From: Carex sylvatica
Lineage: Eukaryota > Streptophyta > Magnoliopsida > Poales > Cyperaceae
Direction of reading: 5' to 3'
Assembly: GCA_964058845.1 (NCBI GenBank)
Contig: CAXKVR010000936.1
Location: forward strand, 5,001 to 69,000
Length of the DNA: 64,000 nucleotides
Shown here in pieces: positions 25,601 through 39,700 of this stretch (position 1 is the stretch's first letter; every line of letters starts with the position of its first letter). A program made the translations under genes and the position numbers. The notes beneath the pieces are model-generated. The model was given only the letters and a program-made list of their open reading frames with translations. It did no database searches and was not told the origin of the DNA.

Positions 25601-28600
25601 CTTGCGGTTTCTCGTATAAGATAAGTCTCCTTCACAATATATCTTTCCTTTTTTAGTTGCACGGTTATTTCTTTCGTTTTTGGCTGTGTCGTGTACCTGT
25701 CCGGTAGAAGTCAGCAAAAGCTGACTTGGCCTTTACTTATTGGAGTTGATAGGTCTTTCTTATAGGTTTTGTTTTTCAAATGGTCATATCTCACGATCTT
25801 TACTTTTCTTCATGTAGGTGGAGGTCTTCTTGGAGTGGGCTGCTTTCGTGACACGGCACGCATCCAACAACCGTGACTTCCTTGCGGTTTCTCTTATAAG
25901 ATAAGTCTGCTTCACAATATATCCTTTCTTATTTAGTTGCACGGTTATTTCTTTCCCTTTTGGCTGTGTCGTGTACCTGTCCGGTAGAACTCAGCAAAAG
26001 CTGACTTGGCCTTTACTTATTGGAGTTGATAGGTCTTTCTTATAGGTTTTGTTTTTAGTTGATAGGTCTTTCTTATAGGTTTTGTTTTTCAAATGGTCAT
26101 ATCTCACGATCTTTACTTTAGTTCATGTAGATGGAGCTCTTCTTGGAGTGGGCTGCTTTCGTGACACGGCACGCATCCAACAACCGTGACTTCCTTGCGG
26201 TTTCTCTTATAAGATAAGTCTGCTTCACAATATATCCTTCCTTTTTTAATTGCACGGTTATTTCTTTCTCTTTTGGCCGTGTCGTGTACCTGTCCGGTAG
26301 AAGTCAGCAAAAGCTGACTTGGCCTTTACTTATTGGAGTTGATAGGTCTTTCTTATAGTTTTTGTTTTTCAAAAGGTCATACTTCACGATCTTTACTTTT
26401 GTTCATGTAGATGGAGCTCTTCTTGGAGTGGGCTGCTTTCGTGACACGGCACGCATCCAACAACCGTGTCTTCCTTGCGGTTTCTCTTATAAGATAAGTC
26501 TTCTTCACAATATATCCTTCCTTTTTTACTTGCACGGTTATTTCTTTCCCTTGTACCTGTCCGGTAGAAGTCAGCAAAAGCTGACTTGGCCTTTACTTAT
26601 TGGAGTTGATAGGTCTTTCTTATAGTTTTTGTTTTTCAAATGGTCATATCTCACGATCTTTACTTTTGTTCATGTAGATGGAGCTCTTCTTGGAGTGGGC
26701 TGCTTTCGTGACACGGCACGCATCCAACAACCGTGACTTCCTTGCGGTTTCTCTTATAAGATAAGTCTGCTTCACAATATATCCTTCCTTTTTTAATTGC
26801 ACGGTTATTTCTTTCTCTTTTGGCCGTGTCGTGTACCTGTCCGGTAGAAGTCAGCAAAAGCTGACTTGGCCTTTACTTATTGGAGTTGATAGGTCTTTCT
26901 TATAGTTTTTGTTTTTCAAATGGTCATATCTCACGATCTTTAATTTTGTTCATGTAGATGGAGCTCTTCTTGGAGTGGGCTGCTTTCGTGACACGGCACG
27001 GATCCAACAACCGTGACTTACTTGCGGTTTCTCTTATAAGATAAGTCTGCTTCACAATATATCCTTCCTTTTTTAATTGCACAGTTATTTCTTTCCCTTT
27101 TGGTTGTGTCGTGTACCTGTCCGGTAGAAGTCAGCAAAAGCTGACTTGGCCTTTACTTATTGGAGTTGATAGGTCTTTCTTATAGTTTTTGTTTTTCAAA
27201 TGGTCATATCTCACGATCTTTACTTTTGTTCATGTAGATGGAGCTCTTCTTGTAGTGGGCTGCTTTCGTGACACGGCACGCATCCAACAACCGTGACTTC
27301 CTTGCGGTTTCTCTTATAAGATAAGTCTGCTTCACAATATATCCTTCCTTTTTTACTTGCACGGTTATTTCTTTCCCTTTTGGCTGTGTCGTGTACCTGT
27401 CCGGTAGAAGTCAGCAAAAGCTGACTTGGCCTTTACTTATTGGAGTTGATAGGTCTTTCTTATAGGTTTTGTTTTTCAAATGGTCATATCTCACGATCTT
27501 TACTTTTGTTCATGTAGATGGAGCACTTCTTGGAGTGGGCTGCTTCCGTGACACGGCACGCATCCAACAACCGTGACTTACTTGCGGTTTCTCTTATAAG
27601 ATAAGTCTGCTTCACAATATATCCTTCCTTTTTTACTTGCACGGTTATTTCTTTCCCTTTTGGCTGTGTCGTGTACCTGTCCGGTAGAAGTCAGCAAAAG
27701 CTGACTTGGCCTTTACTTATTGGAGTTGATAGGTCTTTCTTATAGGTTTTGTTTTTCAAATGGTCATATCTCACGATCTTTACTTTTGTTCATGTAGATG
27801 GAGCTCTTCTTGGAGTGGGCTGCTTTCGTGACACGGCACGCATCCAACAACTGTGACTTCCTTGCGGTTTCTCTTATAAGATAAGTCTGCTTCACAATAT
27901 ATCCTTTCTTATTTAGTTGCACGGTTATTTCTTTCCCTTTTGGCTGTGTCGTGTACCTGTCCGGTAGAAGTCAGCAAAAGCTGACTTGGCCTTTACTTAT
28001 TGGAGTTGATAGGTCTTTCTTATAGGTTTTGTTTTTCAAATGATCATATCTCACGATCTTTACTTTTGTTCATGTAGATGGAGCTCTTCTTGGAGTGGGC
28101 TGCTTTCGTGACACGGCACGCATCCGACAACCGTGACTTCCTTGCGGTTTCTCCTATAAGATAAGTCTGCTTCACAATATATCCTTCCTTTTTTAATTGC
28201 ACGGTTATTTCTTTCTCTTTTGGCTGTGTCGTGTACCTGTCCGGTAGAAGTCAGCAAAAGCTGACTTGGCCTTTACTTATTGGAGTTGATAGGTCTTTCT
28301 TATAGGTTTTGTTTTTCAAATGGTCATATCTCACGATCTTTACTTTTGTTCATGTAGATGGAGCTCTTCTTGGAGTGGGCTGCTTTCGTGACACGGCACG
28401 CATCCGATAACCGTGACTTCCTTGCGGTTTCTCCTATAAGATAAGTCTGCTTCACAATATATCCTTCCTTTTTTAATTGCACGGTTATTTCTTTCTCTTT
28501 TGGCTGTGTCGTGTACCTGTCCGGTAGAAGTCAGCAAAAGCTGACTTGGCCTTTACTTATTGGAGTTGATAGGTCTTTCTTATAGTTTTTGTTTTTCAAA

Positions 28601-29537
28601 TGGTCATATCTCACGATCTTTACTTTTGTTCATTTGGATGGAGCTCTTCTTGTAATGGGCTGCTTTCGTGACACGGCACGCATCCAACAACCGTGACTTC
28701 CTTGCGGTTTCTCTTATAAGATAAGTCTGCTTCACAATATATCCTTCCTTTTTTACTTGCACGGTTATTTCTTTCCCTTTTGGCTGTGTCGTGTACCTGT
28801 CCGGTAGAAGTCAGCAAAAGCTGACTTGACCTTTAATTATTGGAGTTGATAGGTCTTTCTTATAGGTTTTGTTTTTCAAATGGTCATATCTTACGATCTT
28901 TACTTTTGTTCATGTAGATGGAGCACTTCTTGGAGTGGGCTGCTTTCCTGAAACGGCACGCATCCAACAACCGTGACATCCTTGCGGTTTCGCTTCTAAG
29001 ATAAGTCTCCTTCACAATATATCCTTCCTTTTTTAATTACACGGTTATTTCTTTCACTTTTGGTTGTGTCGTGTACCTGTCCAGTAGAAGTCAGCAAAAG
29101 CTGACTTGGCCTTTACTTATTGGAGTTGATAGGTCTTTCTTATAGTTTTTGTTTTTCAAATGGTCATATCTCACGATCTTTACTATTGTTCATGTAGATG
29201 GAGCTCTTCTTGTAGTGGGCTGCTTTCGTGACACGGCACGGATCCAACAACCGTGACTTCCTTGCGGTTTCTCTTATAAGATAAGTCTGCTTCACAATAT
29301 ATCCTTCCTTTTTTACTTGCACGGTAATTTCTTTCCCTTTTGGCTGTGTCGTGTACCTGTCCGGTAGAAGTCAGCAAAAGCTGACTTGGCCTTTACTTAT
29401 TGGAGTTGATAGGTCTTTCTTATAGTTTTTGTTTTTCAAATGGTCATATCTCACGATCTTTACTTTTGTTCATGTAGATGGAGCTCTTCTAGGAGTGGGC
29501 TGCTTTCGTGACACAGCACGCATCCAACAACCGTGAC

Positions 29538-29540
29538 TTC
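29538..29540. other. Orientation-switch point of the satellite
   Basis: The last forward unit is cut within the exon-like block after ccgtgacttc. The sequence then continues in the opposite orientation as aggaaagcagcccactcc. The bases ttc fit both sides, which is 3-bp microhomology. The two halves face each other across a loop of only about 35 bases (stem gctcttct..gggctgctttc), so the junction is close to a true hairpin tip. Confidence 0.85.
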
Positions 29541-32500
29541 AGGAAAGCAGCCCACTCCAAGAAGAGCTTCATCTACATGAACAAAAGTAAAGATCGTGAG
29601 ATATGACCATTTGAAAAACAAAAACTATAAGAAAGACCTATCACCTCCAACACGTAAAGGCCAAGTCAGCTTTTCCTGACTTCTACCGGACAGGTACACG
29701 ACACAGCCAAAAGGGAAAGAAATAACCGTGCAACTAAAATAGGAAGGATATATTGTGAATGAGACTTATCTTATAAGAGAAACCGCAAGGAAGTCACGGT
29801 TGTCGGATGCGTGCCGTGTCACGAAAGCAGCCCACTCCAAGAAGAGCTCCATCTACATGAACAAAAGTAAAGATCGTGAGATATGACCATTTGAAAAACA
29901 AAACCTATAAGAAAGACCTATCAACTCCAATAAGTAAAGGCCAAGTCAGCTTTTGCTGACTTCTACCGGACAGGTACACGACACAGCCAAAAGGGAAAGA
30001 AATAACCGTGCAACTAAATAAGAAAGGATATATTGTGAAGCAGACTTATCTTATAAGAGAAATCGCAAGGAAGTCACGGTTGTTGGATGGGTGCCGTGTC
30101 ACGAAAGCAGCCCACTCCAAGAAGAGCTCCATCTACATGAACAAAAGTAAAGATCGTGAGATATGACCATTTGAAAAACAAAAACTATAAGAAAGACCTA
30201 TCAACTCCAATAAGTAAAGGCCAAGTCAGCTTTCGCTGACTTCTACCGGACAGGTCCACGACACAGCCAAAATGGAAAGAAATAACCGTGCAACTAAAAA
30301 AGGAAGAATATATTGTGAAGCAGACTTATCTTATAGGAGAAACCGCAAGGAAGTCACGGTTGTTGGATGCGTGCCGTTTCAGGAAAGCAGCCCACTCCAA
30401 GAAGAGCTTCATCTACATGAACAAAAGTAAAGATCGTGAGATATGACCATTTGAAAAACAAAAACTATAAGAAAGACCTATCAACTCCAATAAGTAAAGG
30501 CCAAGTCAGCTTTTGCTGACTTCTACCGGACAGGTACACGACACAGCCAAAAGGGAAAGAAATAACCGTGCAACTAAAAAGGAATGATATATTGTGAAGG
30601 AGACTTATCTTATAGGAGAAACCGCAAGAAAGTCACGGTTGTTGGATGCGTGCCGTGTCACGAAAGCAGCCCACTCCAAGAAGAGCTCCATCTACATGAA
30701 CAAAAGTAAAGATCGTGAGATATGACCATTTGAAAAACAAAAACTATAAGAAAGACCTATCAACTCCAATAAGTAAAGGCCAAGTCAGCTTTTGCTGACT
30801 TCTACCGGACAGGTACACGACACAGCCAAAAGGGAAAGAAATTACCGTGCAAGTAAAAAAGGAAGGATATATTGTGAAGCAGACTTATCTTATAAGAGAA
30901 ACCGCAAGGAAGTCACGGTTGTTGGATCCGTGCCGTGTCACGAAAGCAGCCCACTACAAGAAGAGCTCCATCTACATGAACAATAGTAAAGATCGTGAGA
31001 TATGACCATTTGAAAAACAAAAACTATAAGAAAGACCTATCAACTCCAATAAGTAAAGGCCAAGTCAGCTTTTGCTGACTTCTACTGGACAGGTACACGA
31101 CACAACCAAAAGTGAAAGAAATAACCGTGCAATTAAAAAAGGAAGGATATATTGTGAAGGAGACTTATCTTAGAAGCGAAACCGCAAGGATGTCACGGTT
31201 GTTGGTTGCGTGCCGTTTCAGGAAAGCAGCCCACTCCAAGAAGTGCTCCATCTACATGAACAAAAGTAAAGATCGTAAGATATGACCATTTGAAAAACAA
31301 AACCTATAAGAAAGACCTATCAACTCCAATAATTAAAGGTCAAGTCAGCTTTTGCTGACTTCTACCGGACAGGTACACGACACAGCCAAAAGGGAAAGAA
31401 ATAACCGTGCAAGTAAAAAAGGAAGGATATATTGTGAAGCAGACTTATCTTATAAGAGAAACCGCAAGGAAGTCACGGTTGTTGGATGCGTGCCGTTTCC
31501 GGAAAGCAGCCCACTCAAGGAAGAGCTCCATCTACATAAACAAAAGTAAAGATCGTGAGATATGACCATTTGAAAAACAAAAACTATAAGAAAGACCTAT
31601 CAGCTCCAACAAGTAAAGGCCAAGTCAGCTTTTGCTGACTTCTACCGGACAGGTACACGACACAGCCAAAAGGGAAAGACATAACTGTGCAACTAAAATA
31701 GGAAGGATATATTGTGAAGCAGACTTATCTTATAAGAGAAACCGCAAGGAAGTCACGGTTGTTGGATGCGTGCCGTGTCACGAAAGCAGCCCACTCCAAG
31801 AAGAGCTTCATCTACATGAACAAAAGTAAAGATCGTGAGATATGACCATTTGAAAAACAAAAACTATAAGAAAGACCTATCACCTCCAACACGTAAAGGC
31901 CAAGTCAGCTTTTCCTGACTTCTACCGGACAGGTACACGACACAGCCAAAAGGGAAAGAAATAACCGTGCAACTAAAATAGGAAGGATATATTGTGAATG
32001 AGACTTATCTTATAAGAGAAACCGCAAGGAAGTCACGGTTGTCGGATGCGTGCCGTGTCACGAAAGCAGCCCACTCCAAGAAGAGCTCCATCTACATGAA
32101 CAAAAGTAAAGATCGTGAGATATGACCATTTGAAAAACAAAACCTATAAGAAAGACCTATCAACTCCAATAAGTAAAGGCCAAGTCAGCTTTTGCTGACT
32201 TCTACCGGACAGGTACACGACACAGCCAAAAGGGAAAGAAATAACCGTGCAACTAAATAAGAAAGGATATATTGTGAAGCAGACTTATCTTATAAGAGAA
32301 ATCGCAAGGAAGTCACGGTTGTTGGATGGGTGCCGTGTCACGAAAGCAGCCCACTCCAAGAAGAGCTCCATCTACATGAACAAAAGTAAAGATCGTGAGA
32401 TATGACCATTTGAAAAACAAAAACTATAAGAAAGACCTATCAACTCCAATAAGTAAAGGCCAAGTCAGCTTTTGCTGACTTCTACCGGACAGGTCCACGA

Positions 32501-33734
32501 CACAGCCAAAATGGAAAGAAATAACCGTGCAACTAAAAAAGGAAGAATATATTGTGAAGCAGACTTATCTTATAGGAGAAACCGCAAGGAAGTCACGGTT
32601 GTTGGATGCGTGCCGTTTCAGGAAAGCAGCCCACTCCAAGAAGAGCTTCATCTACATGAACAAAAGTAAAGATCGTGAGATATGACCATTTGAAAAACAA
32701 AAACTATAAGAAAGACCTATCAACTCCAATAAGTAAAGGCCAAGTCAGCTTTTGCTGACTTCTACCGGACAGGTACACGACACAGCCAAAAGGGAAAGAA
32801 ATAACCGTGCAACTAAAAAGGAATGATATATTGTGAAGGAGACTTATCTTATAGGAGAAACCGCAAGAAAGTCACGGTTGTTGGATGGGTGCCGTGTCAC
32901 GAAAGCAGCCCACTCCAAGAAGAGCTCCATCTACATGAACAAAAGTAAAGATCGTGAGATATGACCATTTGAAAAACAAAAACTATAAGAAAGACCTATC
33001 AACTCCAATAAGTAAAGGCCAAGTCAGCTTTTGCTGACTTCTACCGGACAGGTACACGACACAGCCAAAAGGGAAAGAAATTACCGTGCAAGTAAAAAAG
33101 GAAGGATATATTGTGAAGCAGACTTATCTTATAAGAGAAACCGCAAGGAAGTCACGGTTGTTGGATCCGTGCCGTGTCACGAAAGCAGCCCACTACAAGA
33201 AGAGCTCCATCTACATGAACAATAGTAAAGATCGTGAGATATGACCATTTGAAAAACAAAAACTATAAGAAAGACCTATCAACTCCAATAAGTAAAGGCC
33301 AAGTCAGCTTTTGCTGACTTCTACTGGACAGGTACACGACACAACCAAAAGTGAAAGAAATAACCGTGCAATTAAAAAAGGAAGGATATATTGTGAAGGA
33401 GACTTATCTTAGAAGCGAAACCGCAAGGATGTCACGGTTGTTGGATGCGTGCCGTTTCAGGAAAGCAGCCCACTCCAAGAAGTGCTCCATCTACATGAAC
33501 AAAAGTAAAGATCGTAAGATATGACCATTTGAAAAACAAAACCTATAAGAAAGACCTATCAACTCCAATAATTAAAGGTCAAGTCAGCTTTTGCTGACTT
33601 CTACCGGACAGGTACACGACACAGCCAAAAGGGAAAGAAATAACCGTGCAAGTAAAAAAGGAAGGATATATTGTGAAGCAGACTTATCTTATAAGAGAAA
33701 CCGCAAGGAAGTCACGGTTGTTGGATGCGTGCCG
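29541..33734. repeat. Central tandem duplication, 2,239-bp spacing
   Basis: The segment 29541 to about 31495 is repeated at 31780 to about 33734 with the same rare variants: cacctccaacacgtaaagg at 29642 and 31881, ggaagaata at 30302 and 32541, and the unit with attaccgtgcaag at 30841 and 33080. Mirror symmetry with the left side is seen twice: 29183-29377 pairs with both 30792-30986 and 33031-33225. The duplication therefore happened after the inversion. Confidence 0.85.
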
Positions 33735-36700
33735 TGTCACGAAAGCAGCCCATTACAAGAAGAGCTCCATCCAAATGAACAAAAGTAAAGATCGTGAGAT
33801 ATGACCATTTGAAAAACAAAAACTATAAGAAAGACCTATCAACTCCAATAAGTAAAAGCCAAGTCAGCTTTTGCTGACTTCTACCGGACAGGTACACGAC
33901 ACAGCCAAAAGAGAAAGAAATAACCGTGCAATTAAAAAAGGAAGGATATATTGTGAAGCAGACTTATCTTATAGGAGAAACCGCAAGGAAGTCACGGTTA
34001 TCGGATGCGTGCCGTGTCACGAAAGCAGCCCACTCCAAGAAGAGCTCCATCTACATGAACAAAAGTAAAGATCGTGAGATATGACCATTTGAAAAACAAA
34101 ACCTATAAGAAAGACCTATCAACTCCAATAAGTAAAGGCCAAGTCAGCTTTTGCTGACTTCTACCGGACAGGTACACGACACAGCCAAAAGAGAAAGAAA
34201 TAACCGTGCAATTAAAAAAGGAAGGATATATTGTGAAGCAGACTTATCTTATAGGAGAAACCGCAAGGAAGTCACGGTTGTCGGATGCGTGCCGTGTCAC
34301 GAAAGCAGCCCACTCCAAGAAGAGCTCCATCTACATGAACAAAAGTAAAGATCGTGAGATATGATCATTTGAAAAACAAAACCTATAAGAAAGACCTATC
34401 AACTCCAATAAGTAAAGGCCAAGTCAGCTTTTGCTGACTTCTACCGGACAGGTACACGACACAGCCAAAAGGGAAAGAAATAACCGTGCAACTAAATAAG
34501 AAAGGATATATTGTGAAGCAGACTTATCTTATAAGAGAAACCGCAAGGAAGTCACGGTTGTTGGATGCGTGCCGTGTCACGAAAGCAGCCCACTCCAAGA
34601 AGAGCTCCATCTACATGAACAAAAGTAAAGATCGTGAGATATGACCATTTGAAAAACAAAACCTATAAGAAAGACCTATCAACTCCAATAAGTAAAGGCC
34701 AAGTCAGCTTTTGCTGACTTCTACCGGACTGGTACACGACACAGCCAAAAGAAAAAGAAATAACCGTGCAACTAAAAAATGAAGGATATATTGTGAAGGA
34801 GACTTATCTTATTGGAGAAACCGCAGGGAAGTCACGGTTGCTGGATGCGTGCCGTTTCAGAAAAGCAGCCCACTCCAAGAAGAGCTCCATCTACATAAAC
34901 AAAAGTAAAGATCGTGAGATATAACCATTTGAAAAACAAAAACTATAAGAAAGACCTATCAGCTCCAACAAGTAAAGGCCAAGTCAGCTTTTGCTGACTT
35001 CTACCGGACAGGTGCACGACATAGCGAAAAGGAAAAGAAATAACCGTGCAACTAAAAAAGGAATGATATATTGTGAAGGAGACTTATCTTATAGGAGAAA
35101 CCGCAAGGAAGTCACGGTTGTTGGAAGCGTGCCGTTTCAGGAAAGCAGCCCACTCCAATAAGAGCTCCATCTACATAAACAAAAGTAAAGATCGTGAGAT
35201 ATGACCATTTTAAAAACAAAAACTATAAGAAAGACCTATCAACTCCAACAAGTAAAGGCCAAGTCAGCTTTTGCTGACTTCTACCGGACTGGTACACGAC
35301 ACAGCCAAAAGAAAAAGAAATAACCGTGCAACTAAAAAAGGAATGATATATTGTGAAGGAGACTTATCTTAGAAGAGAAACCGCAAGGAAGTCACGGTTG
35401 TTGGATGCGTGCCGTTTCCGGAAAGCAGCCCACTCCCAGAAGAGCTCAATCTACATAAACAAAAGTAAAGATCGTGAGATATGACCATTTGAAAAAGAAA
35501 AACTATATGAAAGACCTATCAACTCCAACACGTAAAGGCCAAGTCAGCTTTTGCTGACTTCTACCGGACAGGTACACGACACAGCCAAAAGGAAAAGAAA
35601 TAACCGTGCAACTAAAAAAGGAAGGATATATTGTGAAGGAGACTTATCTTATAGGAGAAACCGCAAGGAAGTCACGGTTGTTGGAAGCGTGCCGTTTCAG
35701 GAAAGCAGCCCACTCCAATAAGAGCTCCATCTAAATAAACAAAAGTAAAGATCGTGGGATATGACCTTTTGAAAAACAAAAACTATAAGAAAGACCTATC
35801 AACTCCAACAAGTAAAGGCCAAGTCAGCTTTTGCTGACTTCTACCGGACTGGTACACGACACAGCCAAAAGGAAAAAAAATAACCGTGCAACTAAAAAAT
35901 GAAGGATATATTGTGAAGGAGACTTATCTTATTGGAGAAACCGCAAGGAAGTCACGGTTGTTGGATGCGTGCCGTTTCAGGAAAGCAGCCCACTCCAAGA
36001 AGAGCTCCATCTACATAAACAAAAGTAAAGATCGTGAGATATGACCATTTGAAAAACAAAAACTATAAGAAAGACCTATCAGCTCCAACAAGTAAAGGCC
36101 AAGTCAGCTTTTGCTGACTTCTACCGGACAGGTGCACGACACAGCCAAAAGGAAAAGAAATAACCGTGCAACTAAAAAAGGAAGGATATATTGTGAAGGA
36201 GACTTATCTTATAGGAGAAACCGCAAGGAAGTCACGGTTGTTGGATTCGTGCCGTTTCCGGAAAGCAGCCCACTCAAAGAAGAGCTCCATCTACATAAAC
36301 AAAAGTAAAGATCGTGAGATATGACCATTTGAAAAACAAAAACTATAAGAAAGACCTATCAGCTCCAACAAGTAAAGGCCAAGTCAGCTTTTGCTGACTT
36401 CTACCGGACAGGTACACGACACAGCCAAAAGGAAAAGAAATAACCGTGCAACTAAAAAATGAAGGATATATTGTGAAGGAGACTTATCTTATTGGAGAAA
36501 CCGCAAGGAAGTCACGGTTGTTGGATGCGTGCCGTTTCAGGAAAGCAGCCCACTCCAAGAAGAGCTCCATCTACATAAACAAAAGTAAAGATCGTGAGAT
36601 ATGAACATTTGAAAAACAAAAACTATATGAAAGACCTATCAACTCCAACACGTAAAGGCCAAGTCAGCTTTTGCTGACTTGTACCGAACAGGTACACGAC

Positions 36701-39700
36701 ACAGCACAAAGGGAAAGAAATAACCGTGCAACTAAAAAAGGAAGGATATATTGTGAAGGAGACTTATCTTAGAAGAGAAACCGCAGGGAAGTCACGGTTG
36801 TTGGATGCGTGCCGTTTCCGGAAAGCAGCCCACTCAAAGAAGAGCTCCATCTACATAAACAAAAGTAAAGATCGTGAGATATGACCATTTGAAAAACAAA
36901 AACTATAAGAAAGACCTATCAACTCCCACAAGTAAAGGCCAAGTCAGCTTTTGCTGACTTCTACCGGACAGGTGCACGACACAGCCAAAAGAAAAAGAAA
37001 TAACCATGCAACTAAAAAAGGAAGGATATATTGTGACGGAGACTTATCTTATTGGAGAAACCGCATGGAAGTCACGGTTGTTGGATGCGTGCCGTTTCAG
37101 GAAAGCAGCCCACTCCAAGAAGAGCTCCATCTACATAAAAAAAAGTAAAGATCGTGAGATATGACCATTTGAAAAACAAAAACTATATGACAGACCTATC
37201 AACTCCAACACGTAAAGGCCAAGTCAGCTTTTGCTGACTTCTACCGGACAGGTGCACGACACAGCTAAAAAGAAAAGAAATAACCGTGCAACTAAAAAAG
37301 GAAGGATATATTGTGAAGGAGACTTATCTTATAGGAGAAACCGCAAGGAAGTCACGGTTGTTGGATGCGTGCCGTTTCAGGAAAGCAGCCCACTCCAAGA
37401 AGAGCTCCATCTACATAAACAAAAGTAAAGATCGCGAGATATGACCATTTGAAAAACAAAAACTATATGACAGACCTATCAACTCCAACACGTAAAGGCC
37501 AAGTCAGCTTTTGCTGACTTCTACCGGACAGGTGCACGACACAGCCAAAAGGAAAAGAAATAACCGTGCAACTAAAAAAGGAAGGATATATTGTGAAGGA
37601 GACTTATCTTATTGGAGAAACCGCAGGGAAGTCACGGTTGTTGGATGCGTGCCGTTTCAGGAAAGCAGCCCACTCCAAGAAGAGCTCCATCTACATAAAC
37701 AAAAGTAAAGATCGTGAGATATGACCATTTGAAAAACAAAAACTATATGAAAGACCTATCAACTCCAACACGTAAAGGCCAAGTCAGCTTTTGCTGACTT
37801 CTACCGGACAGGTGCACGACACAGCTAAAAAGAAAAGAAATAACCGTGCAACTAAAAAAGGAAGGATATATTGTGAAGGAGACTTATCTTATAGGAGAAA
37901 CCGCAAGGAAGTCACGGTTGTTGGATGCGTGCCGTTTCAGGAAAGCAGCCCACTCCAAGAAGAGCTCCATCTACATAAACAAAAGTAAAGATCGCGAGAT
38001 ATGACCATTTGAAAAACAAAAACTATATGACAGACCTATCAACTCCAACACGTAAAGGCCAAGTCAGCTTTTGCTGACTTCTACCGGACAGGTGCACGAC
38101 ACAGCCAAAAGGAAAAGAAATAACCGTGCAACTAAAAAAGGAAGGATATATTGTGAAGGAGACTTATCTTATAGGAGAAACCGCAAGGAAGTCACGGTTG
38201 TTGGATGCGTGCCGTTTCAGGAAAGCAGCCCACTCCAAGAAGAGCTCCATCTACATAAACAAAAGTAAAGATCGTGAGATATGACCATTTGAAAAACAAA
38301 AACTATATGAAAGACCTATCAACTCCAACACGTAAAGGCCAAGTCAGCTTTTGCTGACTTCTACCGGACAGGTGCACGACACAGCTAAAAAGAAAAGAAA
38401 TAACCGTGCAACTAAAAAAGGAAGGATATATTGTGAAGGAGACTTATCTTATAGGAGAAACCGCAAGGAAGTCACGGTTGTTGGATGCGTGCCGTTTCAG
38501 GAAAGCAGCCCACTCCAAGAAGAGCTCCATCTACATAAACAAAAGTAAAGATCGCGAGATATGACCATTTGAAAAACAAAAACTATATGACAGACCTATC
38601 AACTCCAACACGTAAAGGCCAAGTCAGCTTTTGCTGACTTCTACCGGACAGGTGCACGACACAGCCAAAAGGAAAAGAAATAACCGTGCAACTAAAAAAG
38701 GAAGGATATATTGTGAAGGAGACTTATCTTATTGGAGAAACCGCAAGGAAGTCACTGTTGTTGGATGCGTGCCGTTTCAGGAAAGCAGCCCACTCCAAGA
38801 AGAGCTCCATCTACATAAACAAAAGTAAAGATCGTGAGATATGACCATTTGAAAAACAAAAACTATATGAAAGACCTATCAACTCCAACACGTAAAGGCC
38901 AAGTCAGCTTTTGCTGACTTCTACCGGACAGGTACACGACACAGCCAAAAGAAAAAGAAATAACCATGCAACTAAAATAGGAAGGATATACTGTGAAGGA
39001 GACTTATCTTATTGGAGAAATCGCAAGGAAGTCACTGTTGTTGGATGCGTGCCGTTTCCGGAAAGCAGCCCACTCCAAGAAGAGCTCCATCTACATAAAC
39101 AAAAGTAAAGATCGTGAGATATGACCATTTGAAAAACAAAAACTATATGAAAGACCTATCAACTCCAACACGTAAAGGCCAAGTCAGCTTTTGCTGACTT
39201 CTACCGGACAGGTACACGACACAGCCAAAAGAAAAAGAAATAACCATGCAACTAAAAAAGGAAGGATATATTGTGAAGGAGACTTATCTTATTGGAGAAA
39301 CCGCAAGGAAGTCACGGTTGTTGGATGCGTGCCGTTTCAGGAAAGCAGCCCACTCCAAGAAGAGCTCCATCTACATAAACAAAAGTAAAGATCGTGAGAT
39401 ATGACCATTTGAAAAACAAAAACTATAAGAAAGACCTATCAACTCCAACAAGTAAAGGCCAAGTCAGCTTTTGCTGACTTCTACCGAACAGGTGCACGAC
39501 ACAGCCAAAAGGAAAAGAAATAACCGTGCAACTAAAAAAGGAAGGATATATTGTGAAGGAGACTTATCTTATAGGAGAAACCGCAAGGAAGTCACGGTTG
39601 TTGGATGCGTGCCGTTTCAGGAAAGCAGCCCACTCCAAGAAGAGCTCCATCTACATAAACAAAAGTAAAGATCGTGAGATATGACCATTTGAAAAACAAA

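Larger units (their letters stand above)
15813..29540 (+). repeat. 280-bp satellite array, left half (~49 units)
   Basis: About 49 head-to-tail units of 280 bp (279-281 in most). Each runs: AT/pyrimidine-rich intron-like sequence ending tttgttcatgtag, a 69-bp exon-like block starting ATGGAGCTC, a gtttctc/ataagataagtc segment, a pyrimidine-rich stretch, ggctgtgtcgtgtacctgtc, the aagtcagc hairpin, then ttgataggtctttcttatag. The first unit is partial and begins at ttccttgcggttac. Subfamilies change along the array: outer units have cgtataag after the block, middle and inner ones cttataag or cctataag. Irregular units include a local duplication at 19571-19622, a duplicated 3' end at about 26041-26090 and a short deletion near 26551. 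The 65-residue minus-strand open frame in most units is antisense to the block. Confidence 0.97.
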
